Origin: Desulforapulum autotrophicum
GTDB lineage: Bacteria > Desulfobacterota > Desulfobacteria > Desulfobacterales > Desulfolunaceae
Reading direction: 5' to 3'
NCBI GenBank assembly: GCA_020723285.1
Contig: DYJE01000010.1
Span: 1 to 64,000 of the forward strand
DNA length: 64,000 nucleotides
Within the stretch, counting starts at the first letter, position 1; each line of letters opens with the position of its first letter. This document shows, in pieces, positions 43,612 to 52,730 of the stretch. The notes beneath the pieces are model-generated. The model did no database searches, was not told where the DNA came from, and was given only the letters and a program-made list of their open reading frames with translations. A program made the position numbers and the translations under genes.

Positions 43612-45237
43612 ATGAAGCTGAAAACATGCGTATCTCCATCAGGCCATTTTGTTTACGGCGTTCACCGGCCTTCTTTTCATATCGAAAATTTCAGGGAAAA
43701 ACCTGAGGAAAAAGATGAAATCAGGTCGCTGGGCCTTGACGAAAACGGGCATCCTGTTCTCAACAGCGCCAATTTCCCGATTGGCGCGGTCCTCGAACCC
43801 CGGGCAGATATCATTTACGAGATTCCGAACGCCTTTCCCTTCAGGGGAGCCACGTATATCGCCTCCAACTGGGCCGATGCCAGAAGCCGTGAGCCCGGCG
43901 ATATCCGCCTCACCTTCAAACCCCCATTTTCCTTCACGGACAGCATGCGCGGCTGCCTGGGCAAAACTTCGGACATGGATGTCCTTTTCTCAAAGCTTCC
44001 CCAGCAGATACTCCTCACCATCGCCGGCGAATCCTCTGATGGTGAAGAGCTTTCACAGCTTGCCGCCCTTTGCTGCGATTTTCAGCTGACCGGAAACGCC
44101 CCCGAAGGACTTTTTCACACCACAGACCCCAAAGGTTTCAAGCGTCCGGTGATCCGAAACCATGTACTGTTCGAAGCCCTGGTGAACAACCCCTTTCTGC
44201 CCGATCACCTGAAAGAAATCATGGTTCTCCGGCCCGGAGTCCAGGGGGGCAGCGAAATCGTCGGCTCGTATCTTGACGCGGCGGAAGGTGTCCATATCTA
44301 TGAATACCTCAGACGAAACAGCTATATCCCCTGGGGACACTTTGCCGCCAACATGGCAGAAGACGCCGTCAGATACGACATGGCGTCCCTCAGCCTGACG
44401 GACATGACGGGATTGAGGCATCTTTACTATCAGCGGACCTATTCACGGGTGGCAGACATGCTTGGCCTGAAAAGCCTCGAACCCGGCAAAACAGCGTCGG
44501 ACGAGGACCTTGAAACCGTTCGCAGAAGCATTTCCCGTCATTTGAAATCTCAGGGAGGGGACAATCTCGATTTCAATGCCACGCTGTGGGGCTGGAATTA
44601 CGGTTTCAATTTCACGGCGGGAGGATACAACCTCCACGGCTCGCACCAGCAGATACACCAGCAGTTCGCCCTGATTCCCCGGGCCGTGGACTCAGAGAGC
44701 GGCTTCGGACAAGACCGGGGCCCAATGGACACCTACGGATGCGGCGATCAGATTTACGCGTTTATCAGACGTTACAGAGAGGAAACAGGCCGGCATTTCT
44801 TCGACGCATACGTTTCCGCCATTCACGGCAACCGTCGCATGGACCGGCAGGACGAAACCCGAAACTCCCTGGTGGTCTACGCCGACGATCACGTGCTCCT
44901 GTTTGTTCCCAAGGCCCAGACCTCCCAGTGGGAGCTGAACCTGATGACACAACGGCCCTTGTCGAACATCCTCGAAACCGACACAGAGGTCAGAAAATCA
45001 CTGGATTCGGCCATGCACAAAGCCATGACCGTCCTGACACGCCTCGGGGTAAAAATGATCTCCGTCATCGAATTTTCCGGACGATTTGCCCTGTCGGATG
45101 AAAAACAGCACATGCTCTACGCGTTTCTGCCTAAAATCCCCTATTCCATGGGCGCGTTCACCGAAGCCCAGCAGCGGTTTATCAACGGCCATTATCCCGA
45201 GGATTTTGCGGAGGCCTGTCGCCGGGTGCTCTCATGA
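43612..45237 (+). CDS. Uncharacterised 541-residue protein with a HIT/GalT-like signature
   Basis: I do not recognise this as a named family. It is cytoplasmic in appearance, with no signal peptide or membrane helix. The segment GYNLHGSHQQIHQQFALIP (about residue 344) resembles the active-site strand of Ap4A phosphorylase and GalT-type HIT proteins (GxSxxHxHxQ), with the first His of the HxH pair absent. LVVYADDHVLLFVPKAQTSQ resembles a later strand of the same fold. The N-terminal EIPNAFPFRGATYIAS is reminiscent of the substrate-loop region. A nucleotidyl-transferase or phosphorylase activity is therefore possible but unproved. AAGGAA precedes the ATG. No neighbour clarifies its role. Confidence 0.55.
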   Translation: MKLKTCVSPSGHFVYGVHRPSFHIENFREKPEEKDEIRSLGLDENGHPVLNSANFPIGAVLEPRADIIYEIPNAFPFRGATYIASNWADARSREPGDIRLTFKPPFSFTDSMRGCLGKTSDMDVLFSKLPQQILLTIAGESSDGEELSQLAALCCDFQLTGNAPEGLFHTTDPKGFKRPVIRNHVLFEALVNNPFLPDHLKEIMVLRPGVQGGSEIVGSYLDAAEGVHIYEYLRRNSYIPWGHFAANMAEDAVRYDMASLSLTDMTGLRHLYYQRTYSRVADMLGLKSLEPGKTASDEDLETVRRSISRHLKSQGGDNLDFNATLWGWNYGFNFTAGGYNLHGSHQQIHQQFALIPRAVDSESGFGQDRGPMDTYGCGDQIYAFIRRYREETGRHFFDAYVSAIHGNRRMDRQDETRNSLVVYADDHVLLFVPKAQTSQWELNLMTQRPLSNILETDTEVRKSLDSAMHKAMTVLTRLGVKMISVIEFSGRFALSDEKQHMLYAFLPKIPYSMGAFTEAQQRFINGHYPEDFAEACRRVLS

Positions 45238-45353
45238 TGGTCAAAAAAACCTGCCGCCTTAAAAAAAATAAATAAATTCCTCACGAGGTCCTAACAGGGG
45301 CTCTTTAATCTGTTGCCGAACCAACCACTCACGCACGGATTCAGGAGGTCCCC

Positions 45354-45776
45354 ATGATTGAAACAACAAACCCGCCGACGGACATTCGTTTTCTTGAGCC
45401 TTATATGACAACTGATCAGCTTGACTATTTTAAAAACAGGCTTCTTGACTGGAGGTCTGAGCTGGCCGCGGATCATCGTATCAGTCTCACAAAAATCAAT
45501 GAACCTGATTCAAGACCCATCGAAGAAATGGAGCGGAGCGCCCAGGCCGTTGACCGCGAAATTGAAATCAGCACCCAGATCCGCATCCGTCAGCTCATCT
45601 GCCGGATTGACGAAGCCCTTAACAGAATTTCCTCGGGAACGTTCGGCTACTGTGAGGAAACCGACGAACCCATTGGTATCGAACGTCTGAAAGCAAGCCC
45701 TGTGGCCGCTTATTGCCTGACGGTTCAGGAACAAATCGAACAAAATGAGAAAAAACGGCGATTTGGAATATTCTGA
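45354..45776 (+). CDS. DksA/TraR-type regulator with two of four zinc cysteines
   Basis: The 140-residue protein has the DksA layout: N-terminal helix pair forming a coiled coil (LDYFKNRLLDWRSELAADHR to IDEALNRISSGTFGYC) and a C-terminal globular region GYCEETDEPIGIERLKASPV and AYCLTVQEQ. Canonical DksA has CxxC twice; here each pair keeps only its first cysteine (CEET, CLTV), as in zinc-independent paralogues. It should bind RNA polymerase through the secondary channel. AGGAGGT precedes the ATG. Confidence 0.88.
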   Translation: MIETTNPPTDIRFLEPYMTTDQLDYFKNRLLDWRSELAADHRISLTKINEPDSRPIEEMERSAQAVDREIEISTQIRIRQLICRIDEALNRISSGTFGYCEETDEPIGIERLKASPVAAYCLTVQEQIEQNEKKRRFGIF

Positions 45777-45808
45777 ACCCCATGAAACGGCCGTCCCGCC
45801 ATTCGCCA

Positions 45809-45848
45809 CCGGTAAAACAAGGAGGCGCAAGCCTTCTGGTTTTACCGG
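45809..45848. other. Stem-loop after the DksA gene
   Basis: CCGGTAAAAC (45809-45818) pairs perfectly with GTTTTACCGG (45839-45848), enclosing a smaller AAGG/CCTT hairpin. It is followed by an A-run rather than a T-run, so it may terminate transcription weakly or protect the 3' end of the message. Confidence 0.5.
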
Positions 45849-45900
45849 GAAAAAAAACATCCCTCATCCACGATAAAAATCATCAAGACGGTTTATTTTA

Positions 45901-45931
45901 TTGACATTCTGTAAAACATAAGCCATAAAAT
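45901..45931 (+). promoter_or_regulatory. Candidate promoter for the penicillin-binding protein gene
   Basis: TTGACA (45901-45906) is followed by CATAAAAT; TAAAAT at 45926-45931 gives 19-base spacing, and CATAAA gives 17. The region is AT-rich and 90 bases before the ATG at 46022. Confidence 0.45.
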
Positions 45932-46021
45932 TACTAAATTTCGAATGACATAGACTCCTGTTTTTCCTTAAAGCAGTATAGACCAACGCTTAACAGATTA
46001 ATATTATTTAGTGATAACAGT

Positions 46022-47512
46022 ATGATAAAAGAAAGACAAAGCTGGCGGACATTTCAAAACGACCTTAAAAAAAAGGCTGCGAGAAAAAAAATGCTACAGT
46101 CTACCGTGAGAGCTCTTTTTATCGTTCCGTTCATCGTTATAGCCTGTTATGCCATCAGCCTTGGAATCCAGACTTCGGACAGTCCCAAGCAAGCACCTGC
46201 TGAACCCAAACTGTCAGCCGCTGTTTCCCCCGTTGAAAAACCCGCTGAAACCCGGGCCGAAACCCCTCAACCTTCCCCGGAAAAATCGTTCATAGCCTCC
46301 CTGATTCCCACGACATCCATCAGCAAAAAAGACGTCCGCCGGTTCATCAGGGAGAACGACCTGACCAACATTTCGAACAAAAGTTTCGTTTTGAATACAG
46401 GCGACAAAAAACTGCGTGTCAACACGTCCATCGATATGGATCTCCAGGGTTTTCTTCTGAAACAGGTTGAAAACGCCAAAAAAGCCGGACGCGGCAGACC
46501 CCGGTATCTGGCGGTGGTGGCCCTTGATCCCGTCACCGGCAAAGTGCTTTCCATGGCAAGCTACGACAACAAGAACCCCATGAACAACACCTGCCTTTCC
46601 ACGGAATACCCTGCGGCGAGTATTTTCAAAATCATCACCGCCTCCGCAGCCATCGAAACATGCGGCCTCAGCCCTGTTTCCTACCTGAATTTCAGCGGGT
46701 CCCGCTACACTCTGTACAAAAGGCAGCTTGAAGACACCTCCGGAAAATACACCAACACCATTTCATTCAAAGACAGTTTCGCTCAGTCCGTCAATCCCGT
46801 ATTCGGAAAAATCGGCAGTCAGTACGTGGGAAAACAGAACCTCGAAAAATACGCCAGTGCCTTCGGCTTCAACCATCCCATCACTTTTGAAGCCCCGGTC
46901 CCCGTCAGTCCGCTCAACATGGTCGACGATCCTTACAAGCTGGCTGAAATCGCCTGCGGATTCAACAGGGACACCCATCTGTCGCCTCTCCATGCTGCCC
47001 TGCTTTCAGGAGTCATCGTCAACAACGGCCAACTTCTCGAACCCACCATCATCGATCAGATCGTGGATGAATCCGGTAAAATCATTTACGCCGGCAAACC
47101 CAATCCCACCCGCCAGGCCATCAAGCCCGAAACATCGAATATCGTCAAAGAGATGATGGCCACCACCATCACCGACGGAACGAGCCGGAAAAGTTTCCAG
47201 GGTTTCATGAACGACCCCGTTCTCGCCCACCTCAACATCGGCGGTAAAACCGGTTCCATATATAACAACAGACACGACGTGCGTTTCGACTGGTTTGTCG
47301 GATTCGCCGAAGATAAAAACGGTCAGGACAAACTGGCGGTCAGCGTTCTTGTGGGCCATGAAAAGTACATTGGAACAAAAGCGTCATATTATGCGAGAAT
47401 GACGATGAAACACTACTTCGGCAATCAGTTCGCAAAAAACCAAAATGAGACCAAACAACTCATGGCCAGCAATCATGAAAATCCATTGCAGCAAGACATC
47501 AGAATACGATAG
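46022..47512 (+). CDS. Penicillin-binding transpeptidase domain protein
   Basis: The 496-residue protein has a short basic cytoplasmic tail, one membrane helix (ALFIVPFIVIACYAISLGI, about residues 32-52), a Pro/Glu-rich spacer and a periplasmic transpeptidase domain. Catalytic motifs are intact: SxxK in AASIFKI (about residue 200), SxN in FAQSVNP and KTG in IGGKTGSIY. The N-terminal dimerisation module of class B PBPs is missing, so this is a small, atypical D,D-transpeptidase. The GlmS-like gene begins 125 bases downstream on the same strand, which suggests a cell-wall theme. Confidence 0.85.
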   Translation: MIKERQSWRTFQNDLKKKAARKKMLQSTVRALFIVPFIVIACYAISLGIQTSDSPKQAPAEPKLSAAVSPVEKPAETRAETPQPSPEKSFIASLIPTTSISKKDVRRFIRENDLTNISNKSFVLNTGDKKLRVNTSIDMDLQGFLLKQVENAKKAGRGRPRYLAVVALDPVTGKVLSMASYDNKNPMNNTCLSTEYPAASIFKIITASAAIETCGLSPVSYLNFSGSRYTLYKRQLEDTSGKYTNTISFKDSFAQSVNPVFGKIGSQYVGKQNLEKYASAFGFNHPITFEAPVPVSPLNMVDDPYKLAEIACGFNRDTHLSPLHAALLSGVIVNNGQLLEPTIIDQIVDESGKIIYAGKPNPTRQAIKPETSNIVKEMMATTITDGTSRKSFQGFMNDPVLAHLNIGGKTGSIYNNRHDVRFDWFVGFAEDKNGQDKLAVSVLVGHEKYIGTKASYYARMTMKHYFGNQFAKNQNETKQLMASNHENPLQQDIRIR

Positions 47513-47637
47513 CCATATCTCTTTGAACCTTGATGCCCGTTGCAATTTCATATCTGGAAATCTTAACGACCCATCTTACGATACCATCAAAAAAAAATTG
47601 CTCATACCTGCTCCAATCAGCCGGTCATGGGAAAGGA

Positions 47638-50600
47638 ATGCCTGAACCCACTATGAACTCTTCGCGTTTTTTCAAAAAAGCCATTGTCACTGCCGGCCAC
47701 ATCGCCTCAACCCGTCTTTTTTTCGGGAGATGCCCTTCGGGATACAGCAAACCGGCTCTCGTGTTTTTCCCTTACCAGACCACAACCCTGAACTGCGGGC
47801 TTTCTGGCATCGTGTCCTACCGTAAAGGCGATGCAAAGCCCGAGTCGGTGGATGTCGACAAACTGGAAGCCCTCTTCATCGCCATTGAAAACCTTGGGTT
47901 TCACTCCTGCACCAAAGACAAGAGGCCGCTTGGGGAGCATTATCTCGGTGGTGCCGGGCCGATTTCAGAATTCCGGGAACTAACAAGGGACCTCAACCGT
48001 GATGACCTGTTCAGCGGCATTTATTTTAACCCCCCTGTTTTTTCGGCACTCTCAACACTGGCCGGACGTGTCCATTCCCTGATCAGCACGGAAAAAGTGG
48101 TCCTTGATTCCCAGTCGGGCATACTTCCTCCTTCGGACGTGGACGTGATGACAGCCCGGATCGAGACCCTTCTGGATGTTCACTGGAGCCTTGAGAAAGA
48201 GATTTTCTCGAACATCCAGAAAGTCCGTGAACTGGCCAACCCCCTTCACGGGAATCCAACGGAAACGATGGTCTGTGTTTTCAAGAAAATCAACAGCGTC
48301 CTCAACGCCATTGACCGGCTTGAAGTCCGAGGCAGGGATTCCGCAGGCATTTCCCTGATGTTCACCCTGAGCAGAAACCAGTATGACGCATTCAAAAAAG
48401 CCCTCACCGACGAAGCACTCCAGGGCCAGTTCTCCAAACGTACCGGGAGCGACGTTCTTCTGAACAACTGTATCACCGTCCATGAAACAACGGATGAAAA
48501 CCAGACCAAAATATTCTGCCTTGCGTTCGCGTACAAAATCTCGGCGGAAATCGGCAGCCTGGGTGACAATGTGCATTTTCTCCGTCACACCATCAGCATC
48601 GATCCTGTTCTTCAGATTCTCGCAGGCCTCGACCATCTCAACCATACGGTTTCCGCCCATACAAGGTGGGCTTCCGTGGGAGCCATCTCCGAAGCCAACT
48701 GCCATCCGGTGGACAATGAAACAAAAGGTGGACGAACCCCCAAAAGCGGCGTGATCCACGTTTGCCTGAACGGCGACATCGACAATCATATCCAACTCAA
48801 AGACGAATACGAGGACCGCTACGATAAAATCCAGCCGGAGATCACCACAGACACCAAAATCATTCCCATGCAGATTGAACGGCACCTTAAATCCGGCTGC
48901 GATCTGAAAACGGCTTTCCTCAAATCACTGAACGATTTTGAAGGATCCCACGCCATCTCCATGCACAGCGATCTTGCACCGGGCAAACTGTTCCTGGGTC
49001 AACGGGGAAGCGGTCAGGCCGTTTTTGTGGGGATCGCCAAAAACCATTTCATGGCCGCCTCTGAAGTGTATGGCTTTGTGGAAGAAACCCCTTATTACAT
49101 TAAAATGGACGGAGAGAAAATCGTCGAAACGCCCAAAGGAAAAAGCCAGGGCCAGGTTTTCATTCTTCACCAGGATAAAAAAGATCCCACCTCCCTGGTG
49201 TCAGGCATCGAAGCCATGCATTACGACGGAACGCCCATCGTTCTAACCGACGAGGACGTGAAAACCACCCAGATCACCTCCAGGGATATCGACCGACAGC
49301 ATTTTTCCCATTATTTCCTCAAGGAGATCACCGAATCCCCGGTCTCTGTGGAGCGGACCATCCGAAACCGCTGGAAAATCAAGAACGATGGGGGCAGGGA
49401 ATACTATGTCACCAGCCTGGATGACCATGTGGTCCCCTCTTCCATCGTGGACGCTTTTAAAAACAAAACCATTCGCCGGGTCTTTCTTGTGGGTCAGGGA
49501 ACGGCAGGCGTTGCGGCCCTTGCCTGCTCCGGTATCATGAACCACTATCTGAACGACACCAGCATTCAGGTTACGGCTCTTAAAGCCTCTGAATTTTCAG
49601 GTTTTTTCGTAAGCGCAGACGACAGCCCGGACAGCATGAATGACACCCTGGTCATCGCCATCAGCCAGTCCGGAACCACCACGGACACCAATCTGGCCGT
49701 GGACATGGTCAGGGAGCGGGGAGCCCATACCCTTGCCATCGTGAACCGAAGGGATTCGGACCTGACGTTCAAAGTCAACGGCGTGATCTACACCAGTAGC
49801 GGAAGGGATATCGAAATGTCCGTGGCCTCCACCAAGGCGTTCTATTCCCAGATCGTGGCCGGAGCGATACTCGGGCTTCACATGGCCGCCATCACCGGCA
49901 AGCGGGACGCGCTGTTCGTCTCCGAAGAGATCAGGCAGATCCTGAACCTGCCCGCTGCCATGCGTAGCGTTCTCGATCTTCGCGACACGATCAGGGAATC
50001 CGCCGAGACCTACGCGGTCCAGAGGACTTACTGGGCCGTGGTTGGAAGCGGCTACAACAAATCATCGTCGGACGAGATCCGCATCAAACTCAGTGAACTC
50101 TGCTACAAAACCATCTCCTCCGATTTCGTGGAAGACAAGAAACACATCGACCTGTCGTCCGAACCGCTGATACTGGTCTGCGCTGCAGGAACACGGGAAA
50201 GCGTTCTGGGGGACGTCATCAAAGACACGGCCATTTTCAACGCGCACAAGGCCCTGCCCATTGTCATCGCCAACCAGGGCGAAGACCGTTTCGCCTCTTA
50301 TGCCAAAAGCGTGTTCCACGTGCCCGTGGTGAGCGAACACCTGGCCCCAATCATGAACACCCTGGCCGGCCATATCTGGGGCTATTACGCAGCCCTGTCC
50401 ATCAATGAAAGTTCCCGTTTCCTGTTCAATCAGCGTGAAGAGCTGGCAAGCCTCATTGACGGTTACGCTCAGAAAGGCATGAACGTTTACGAAATATTCC
50501 TTGAAAACGCCTTCAGGGAAAAAATTATGGAATTCTACCTGGAATTCAGAAAACGCAGCCAGGAGCAACGGCTCCCTTCGGTCATCGGTTTCAAGGCGGC

Positions 50601-51405
50601 GTCCGATCTCTGCCTGATCCTGAAGTATCTTTCAGGTAAACTTCCCGTCTCCGACTTCGAACTGGACTTCACCCTCAAGGGGACGCCCATGAACATGCTG
50701 GACACGCTTTTCGAATGCCTGAACCAGTGTATCAACAACCTCGCCCGTCCCATCGACGCCATCAAACACCAGGCCAAAACCGTCACCGTCGGCACCAGCC
50801 GAATCAGCGAAAAAGTCGAGGGTTTCCTCTTTGAATTCCTCGAATCCAACGGAATCACCCTGGCCCAGCTGACAAGTTCCAACATCCTTGTTCTCCGGAA
50901 TCTCCAAGGCGTGATCGGGGGCATCAACGGATTTGTGCTTTACAGAATCGACAATCTGAGTCTTCTCGGACAGGCCACAGCCACCACAGCCATCCATCTG
51001 GTGAAAAAAGACGGGGTTTTCAAATCCATTCCCTCACGGGTTGAAACAGATCACAGACTGACCGGAACCAAAAGCATCATCGTGCGGGAAGGCAACGTTT
51101 TTATCGGCAAAGGGCTGAAAGACAGCCGGAACATCCTGTCCATCCCCGTCAAATCAACACATTCCAACGTGATCGAATACATCATGTCCCTCAACGTGGT
51201 GTTCAAGGACGAAAAGATTCCCTTGTTCGCCAAGGTCAAAGCCCTGGGTGGAAAACATGAGCGAATCAGAAACCTGGTTCAAGAGCGGGGTGTCAGCTGG
51301 GATGACACATACCTTCAGTCGTTGAAACTCGATGACCTGTTCGGCCTCTCGGCTGAAAAGCTCGCCGACCGGATCACTGAAGCGTCAAACGGCAAAAGCC
51401 ATTAG
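47638..51405 (+). CDS. Very long GlmS-like protein (glutamine amidotransferase plus SIS domains plus extension)
   Basis: The product of about 1,255 residues is twice the length of normal glucosamine-fructose-6-phosphate aminotransferase. The N-terminal Ntn amidotransferase region shows NCGLSGIVSYRKG, RLEVRGRDSAGISL, HTRWASVGAISEANCHP and VCLNGDIDNH. Two SIS sugar-isomerase regions follow (VFLVGQGTAGVAALACS, VIAISQSGTTTDTNLA, SVASTKAFYSQ, then ILVCAAGTRESV). About 400 further residues at the C-terminus match nothing I know. The catalytic Cys is not at position 2 but near residue 53, which would need processing for activity. The start is uncertain: ATG 47638 has GGGA upstream, ATG 47653 is possible, and the frame is open back to 47530. 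Confidence 0.78.
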   Translation: MPEPTMNSSRFFKKAIVTAGHIASTRLFFGRCPSGYSKPALVFFPYQTTTLNCGLSGIVSYRKGDAKPESVDVDKLEALFIAIENLGFHSCTKDKRPLGEHYLGGAGPISEFRELTRDLNRDDLFSGIYFNPPVFSALSTLAGRVHSLISTEKVVLDSQSGILPPSDVDVMTARIETLLDVHWSLEKEIFSNIQKVRELANPLHGNPTETMVCVFKKINSVLNAIDRLEVRGRDSAGISLMFTLSRNQYDAFKKALTDEALQGQFSKRTGSDVLLNNCITVHETTDENQTKIFCLAFAYKISAEIGSLGDNVHFLRHTISIDPVLQILAGLDHLNHTVSAHTRWASVGAISEANCHPVDNETKGGRTPKSGVIHVCLNGDIDNHIQLKDEYEDRYDKIQPEITTDTKIIPMQIERHLKSGCDLKTAFLKSLNDFEGSHAISMHSDLAPGKLFLGQRGSGQAVFVGIAKNHFMAASEVYGFVEETPYYIKMDGEKIVETPKGKSQGQVFILHQDKKDPTSLVSGIEAMHYDGTPIVLTDEDVKTTQITSRDIDRQHFSHYFLKEITESPVSVERTIRNRWKIKNDGGREYYVTSLDDHVVPSSIVDAFKNKTIRRVFLVGQGTAGVAALACSGIMNHYLNDTSIQVTALKASEFSGFFVSADDSPDSMNDTLVIAISQSGTTTDTNLAVDMVRERGAHTLAIVNRRDSDLTFKVNGVIYTSSGRDIEMSVASTKAFYSQIVAGAILGLHMAAITGKRDALFVSEEIRQILNLPAAMRSVLDLRDTIRESAETYAVQRTYWAVVGSGYNKSSSDEIRIKLSELCYKTISSDFVEDKKHIDLSSEPLILVCAAGTRESVLGDVIKDTAIFNAHKALPIVIANQGEDRFASYAKSVFHVPVVSEHLAPIMNTLAGHIWGYYAALSINESSRFLFNQREELASLIDGYAQKGMNVYEIFLENAFREKIMEFYLEFRKRSQEQRLPSVIGFKAASDLCLILKYLSGKLPVSDFELDFTLKGTPMNMLDTLFECLNQCINNLARPIDAIKHQAKTVTVGTSRISEKVEGFLFEFLESNGITLAQLTSSNILVLRNLQGVIGGINGFVLYRIDNLSLLGQATATTAIHLVKKDGVFKSIPSRVETDHRLTGTKSIIVREGNVFIGKGLKDSRNILSIPVKSTHSNVIEYIMSLNVVFKDEKIPLFAKVKALGGKHERIRNLVQERGVSWDDTYLQSLKLDDLFGLSAEKLADRITEASNGKSH

Positions 51406-51417
51406 CGAGGTCAAAAC

Positions 51418-52050
51418 GTGGAAGAAGACAAAACATTTCAGAAACTCAGGGAAAACGAACGGGAAGTCCGGAAAAACCTCATTCTTGATGCGGCGCTCAA
51501 CGTGTTCGAAAAGAAAACGTTCTACAAAACATCCATGAGCGATATCGCCAAGGAACTTGGGGTTTCCACCGCCACACTGTACAGTTATTTTTCGAGCCAG
51601 GAAGAGCTGTTTCTCGAAGCCTTTATCCGTGATCTTTCCAATATCGACACCATTCTCAAAGCAAGTTTCGATCAGTCGTTCAACCCTGACGAAAACACGG
51701 CCATAGACACCCTGGCCGAAGCCATGGTGAGCCACCTTCTGAACAGCGAGGCCACGTTCCAGCTGATCACCTTGCTGATGACCGAACGGGACATGCCCGA
51801 ACATCTCAAGGATAAATTCTATCTGATGAAAAACGAGCTGAACGAGCGGGTGTTGAACGTGCTCAAACTTTCGGGCATCAAAGACCCGGACATCAAAACG
51901 TCACGGGCCTTTTTCGCATCCGTCATCGGTGCGATCCTTCTGTTCAAGAATTTTCCCGAACGCGAGATGAAAAACAACGATGCAAACATCATCGATCTTG
52001 TCCGGTACATTGTTTCGGTTTACAAAGCGGGAATTCAGGCTCTGGCCTGA
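51418..52050 (+). CDS. TetR-family transcriptional regulator
   Basis: The 210-residue protein has the TetR N-terminal helix-turn-helix: ILDAALNVFEKKTFYKTSMS, then DIAKELGVSTATLYSYFSSQ, ending EELFLEAF. The C-terminal ligand domain is variable, so the inducer is unknown. The start is GTG with GAGGT six bases upstream, only 12 bases after the GlmS-like gene, so the two are probably one operon and the regulator may control it. Confidence 0.9.
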   Translation: MEEDKTFQKLRENEREVRKNLILDAALNVFEKKTFYKTSMSDIAKELGVSTATLYSYFSSQEELFLEAFIRDLSNIDTILKASFDQSFNPDENTAIDTLAEAMVSHLLNSEATFQLITLLMTERDMPEHLKDKFYLMKNELNERVLNVLKLSGIKDPDIKTSRAFFASVIGAILLFKNFPEREMKNNDANIIDLVRYIVSVYKAGIQALA

Positions 52051-52062
52051 GGCTTTTTTTTA
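52035..52062 (+). terminator. Terminator of the GlmS-like/TetR operon
   Basis: TCAGGC-tctg-GCCTGA (52035-52050) is followed by GGC and nine T residues. The hairpin overlaps the last codons of the TetR gene. Confidence 0.65.
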
Positions 52063-52063
52063 C

Positions 52064-52095
52064 AAGCCCTCATCATGGCCATGATGAGGGCTTGG
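52064..52095. other. Perfect 32-base palindrome between convergent genes
   Basis: CAAGCCCTCATCATGG (52064-52079) is followed at once by its exact complement (52080-52095), with no loop. It lies between the TetR terminator and the 3' end of the pRiA4b-type gene. It may form a cruciform, back up termination, or bind a protein; no T-run follows on either strand. Confidence 0.85.
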
Positions 52096-52102
52096 CTCAA
52101 CA

Positions 52103-52717
52103 TCAATGAACCGGAGACCAGGGCAGATAACGGTCACGGGACCATCGCTGGTAAATCAGAAGCTCATGATTCACCGATTCAAGATCGAACTCCTCGCTGT
52201 CGAATTCTTCGTCATCCCAGTCGTCATCGTAGTCATCATCATCAATGTCTTCGGCGTCATCCTCGTCCCCGGAAAGGTCGTTCAGCTCCTGACAGAGTTC
52301 TTCGTATCCTGCAACACCCCCAATATCTTCCGGAGGACAGGCCCGTTCCCCATCGATGCATTCCACCGGAGACAACAGTTCGTCATTGGTGTAACGGTTG
52401 TCTTCCAGGGTGATGTCATGACGCCAGTTGTCTCCGAAGTCATAAACATAGGTAAAGGTCTGCCCCTTGTCTTTCACAAGGTCGTTCAGTCGGTACTTTC
52501 CTTCGAGGACTCCATCCTCTTCAGATTCCGGGATTTCCGTGTAATGGGTTTTTCCGATGATAAATTCGTGCAGATGGCTTTCGCCCCAGCCCATGACGGT
52601 CTGGATCACATCGTGGAGCCGGTCCAGTGTTATGTCCGCAGGGACGACAAATCGCCGCCATATTTCGGGTTCGATATCCTGGATCGCGATTCGGAGCAGG
52701 TACAGTCGTTGGGCCAT
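52103..52717 (-). CDS. Plasmid pRiA4b ORF-3-like family protein
   Basis: The 204-residue protein matches the PRiA4_ORF3 family: LLRIAIQDIEPEIWRRFVVP, LDRLHDVIQTVMGWGESHLH, then FTYVYDFGDNWRHDITLE and the acidic-plus-Cys region CPPEDIGGVAGYEEL. The function is unknown; homologues occur widely, often near mobile DNA. The C-terminal 50 residues are extremely acidic (DDDYDDDWDDEEFDSEEFD). It is the downstream neighbour of the FadR-type gene, 13 bases after that stop going the same way? The two lie on the minus strand, with the FadR-type gene upstream. Confidence 0.85.
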   Translation of the reverse strand: MAQRLYLLRIAIQDIEPEIWRRFVVPADITLDRLHDVIQTVMGWGESHLHEFIIGKTHYTEIPESEEDGVLEGKYRLNDLVKDKGQTFTYVYDFGDNWRHDITLEDNRYTNDELLSPVECIDGERACPPEDIGGVAGYEELCQELNDLSGDEDDAEDIDDDDYDDDWDDEEFDSEEFDLESVNHELLIYQRWSRDRYLPWSPVH

Positions 52718-52730
52718 GGTTCAACCTCCT

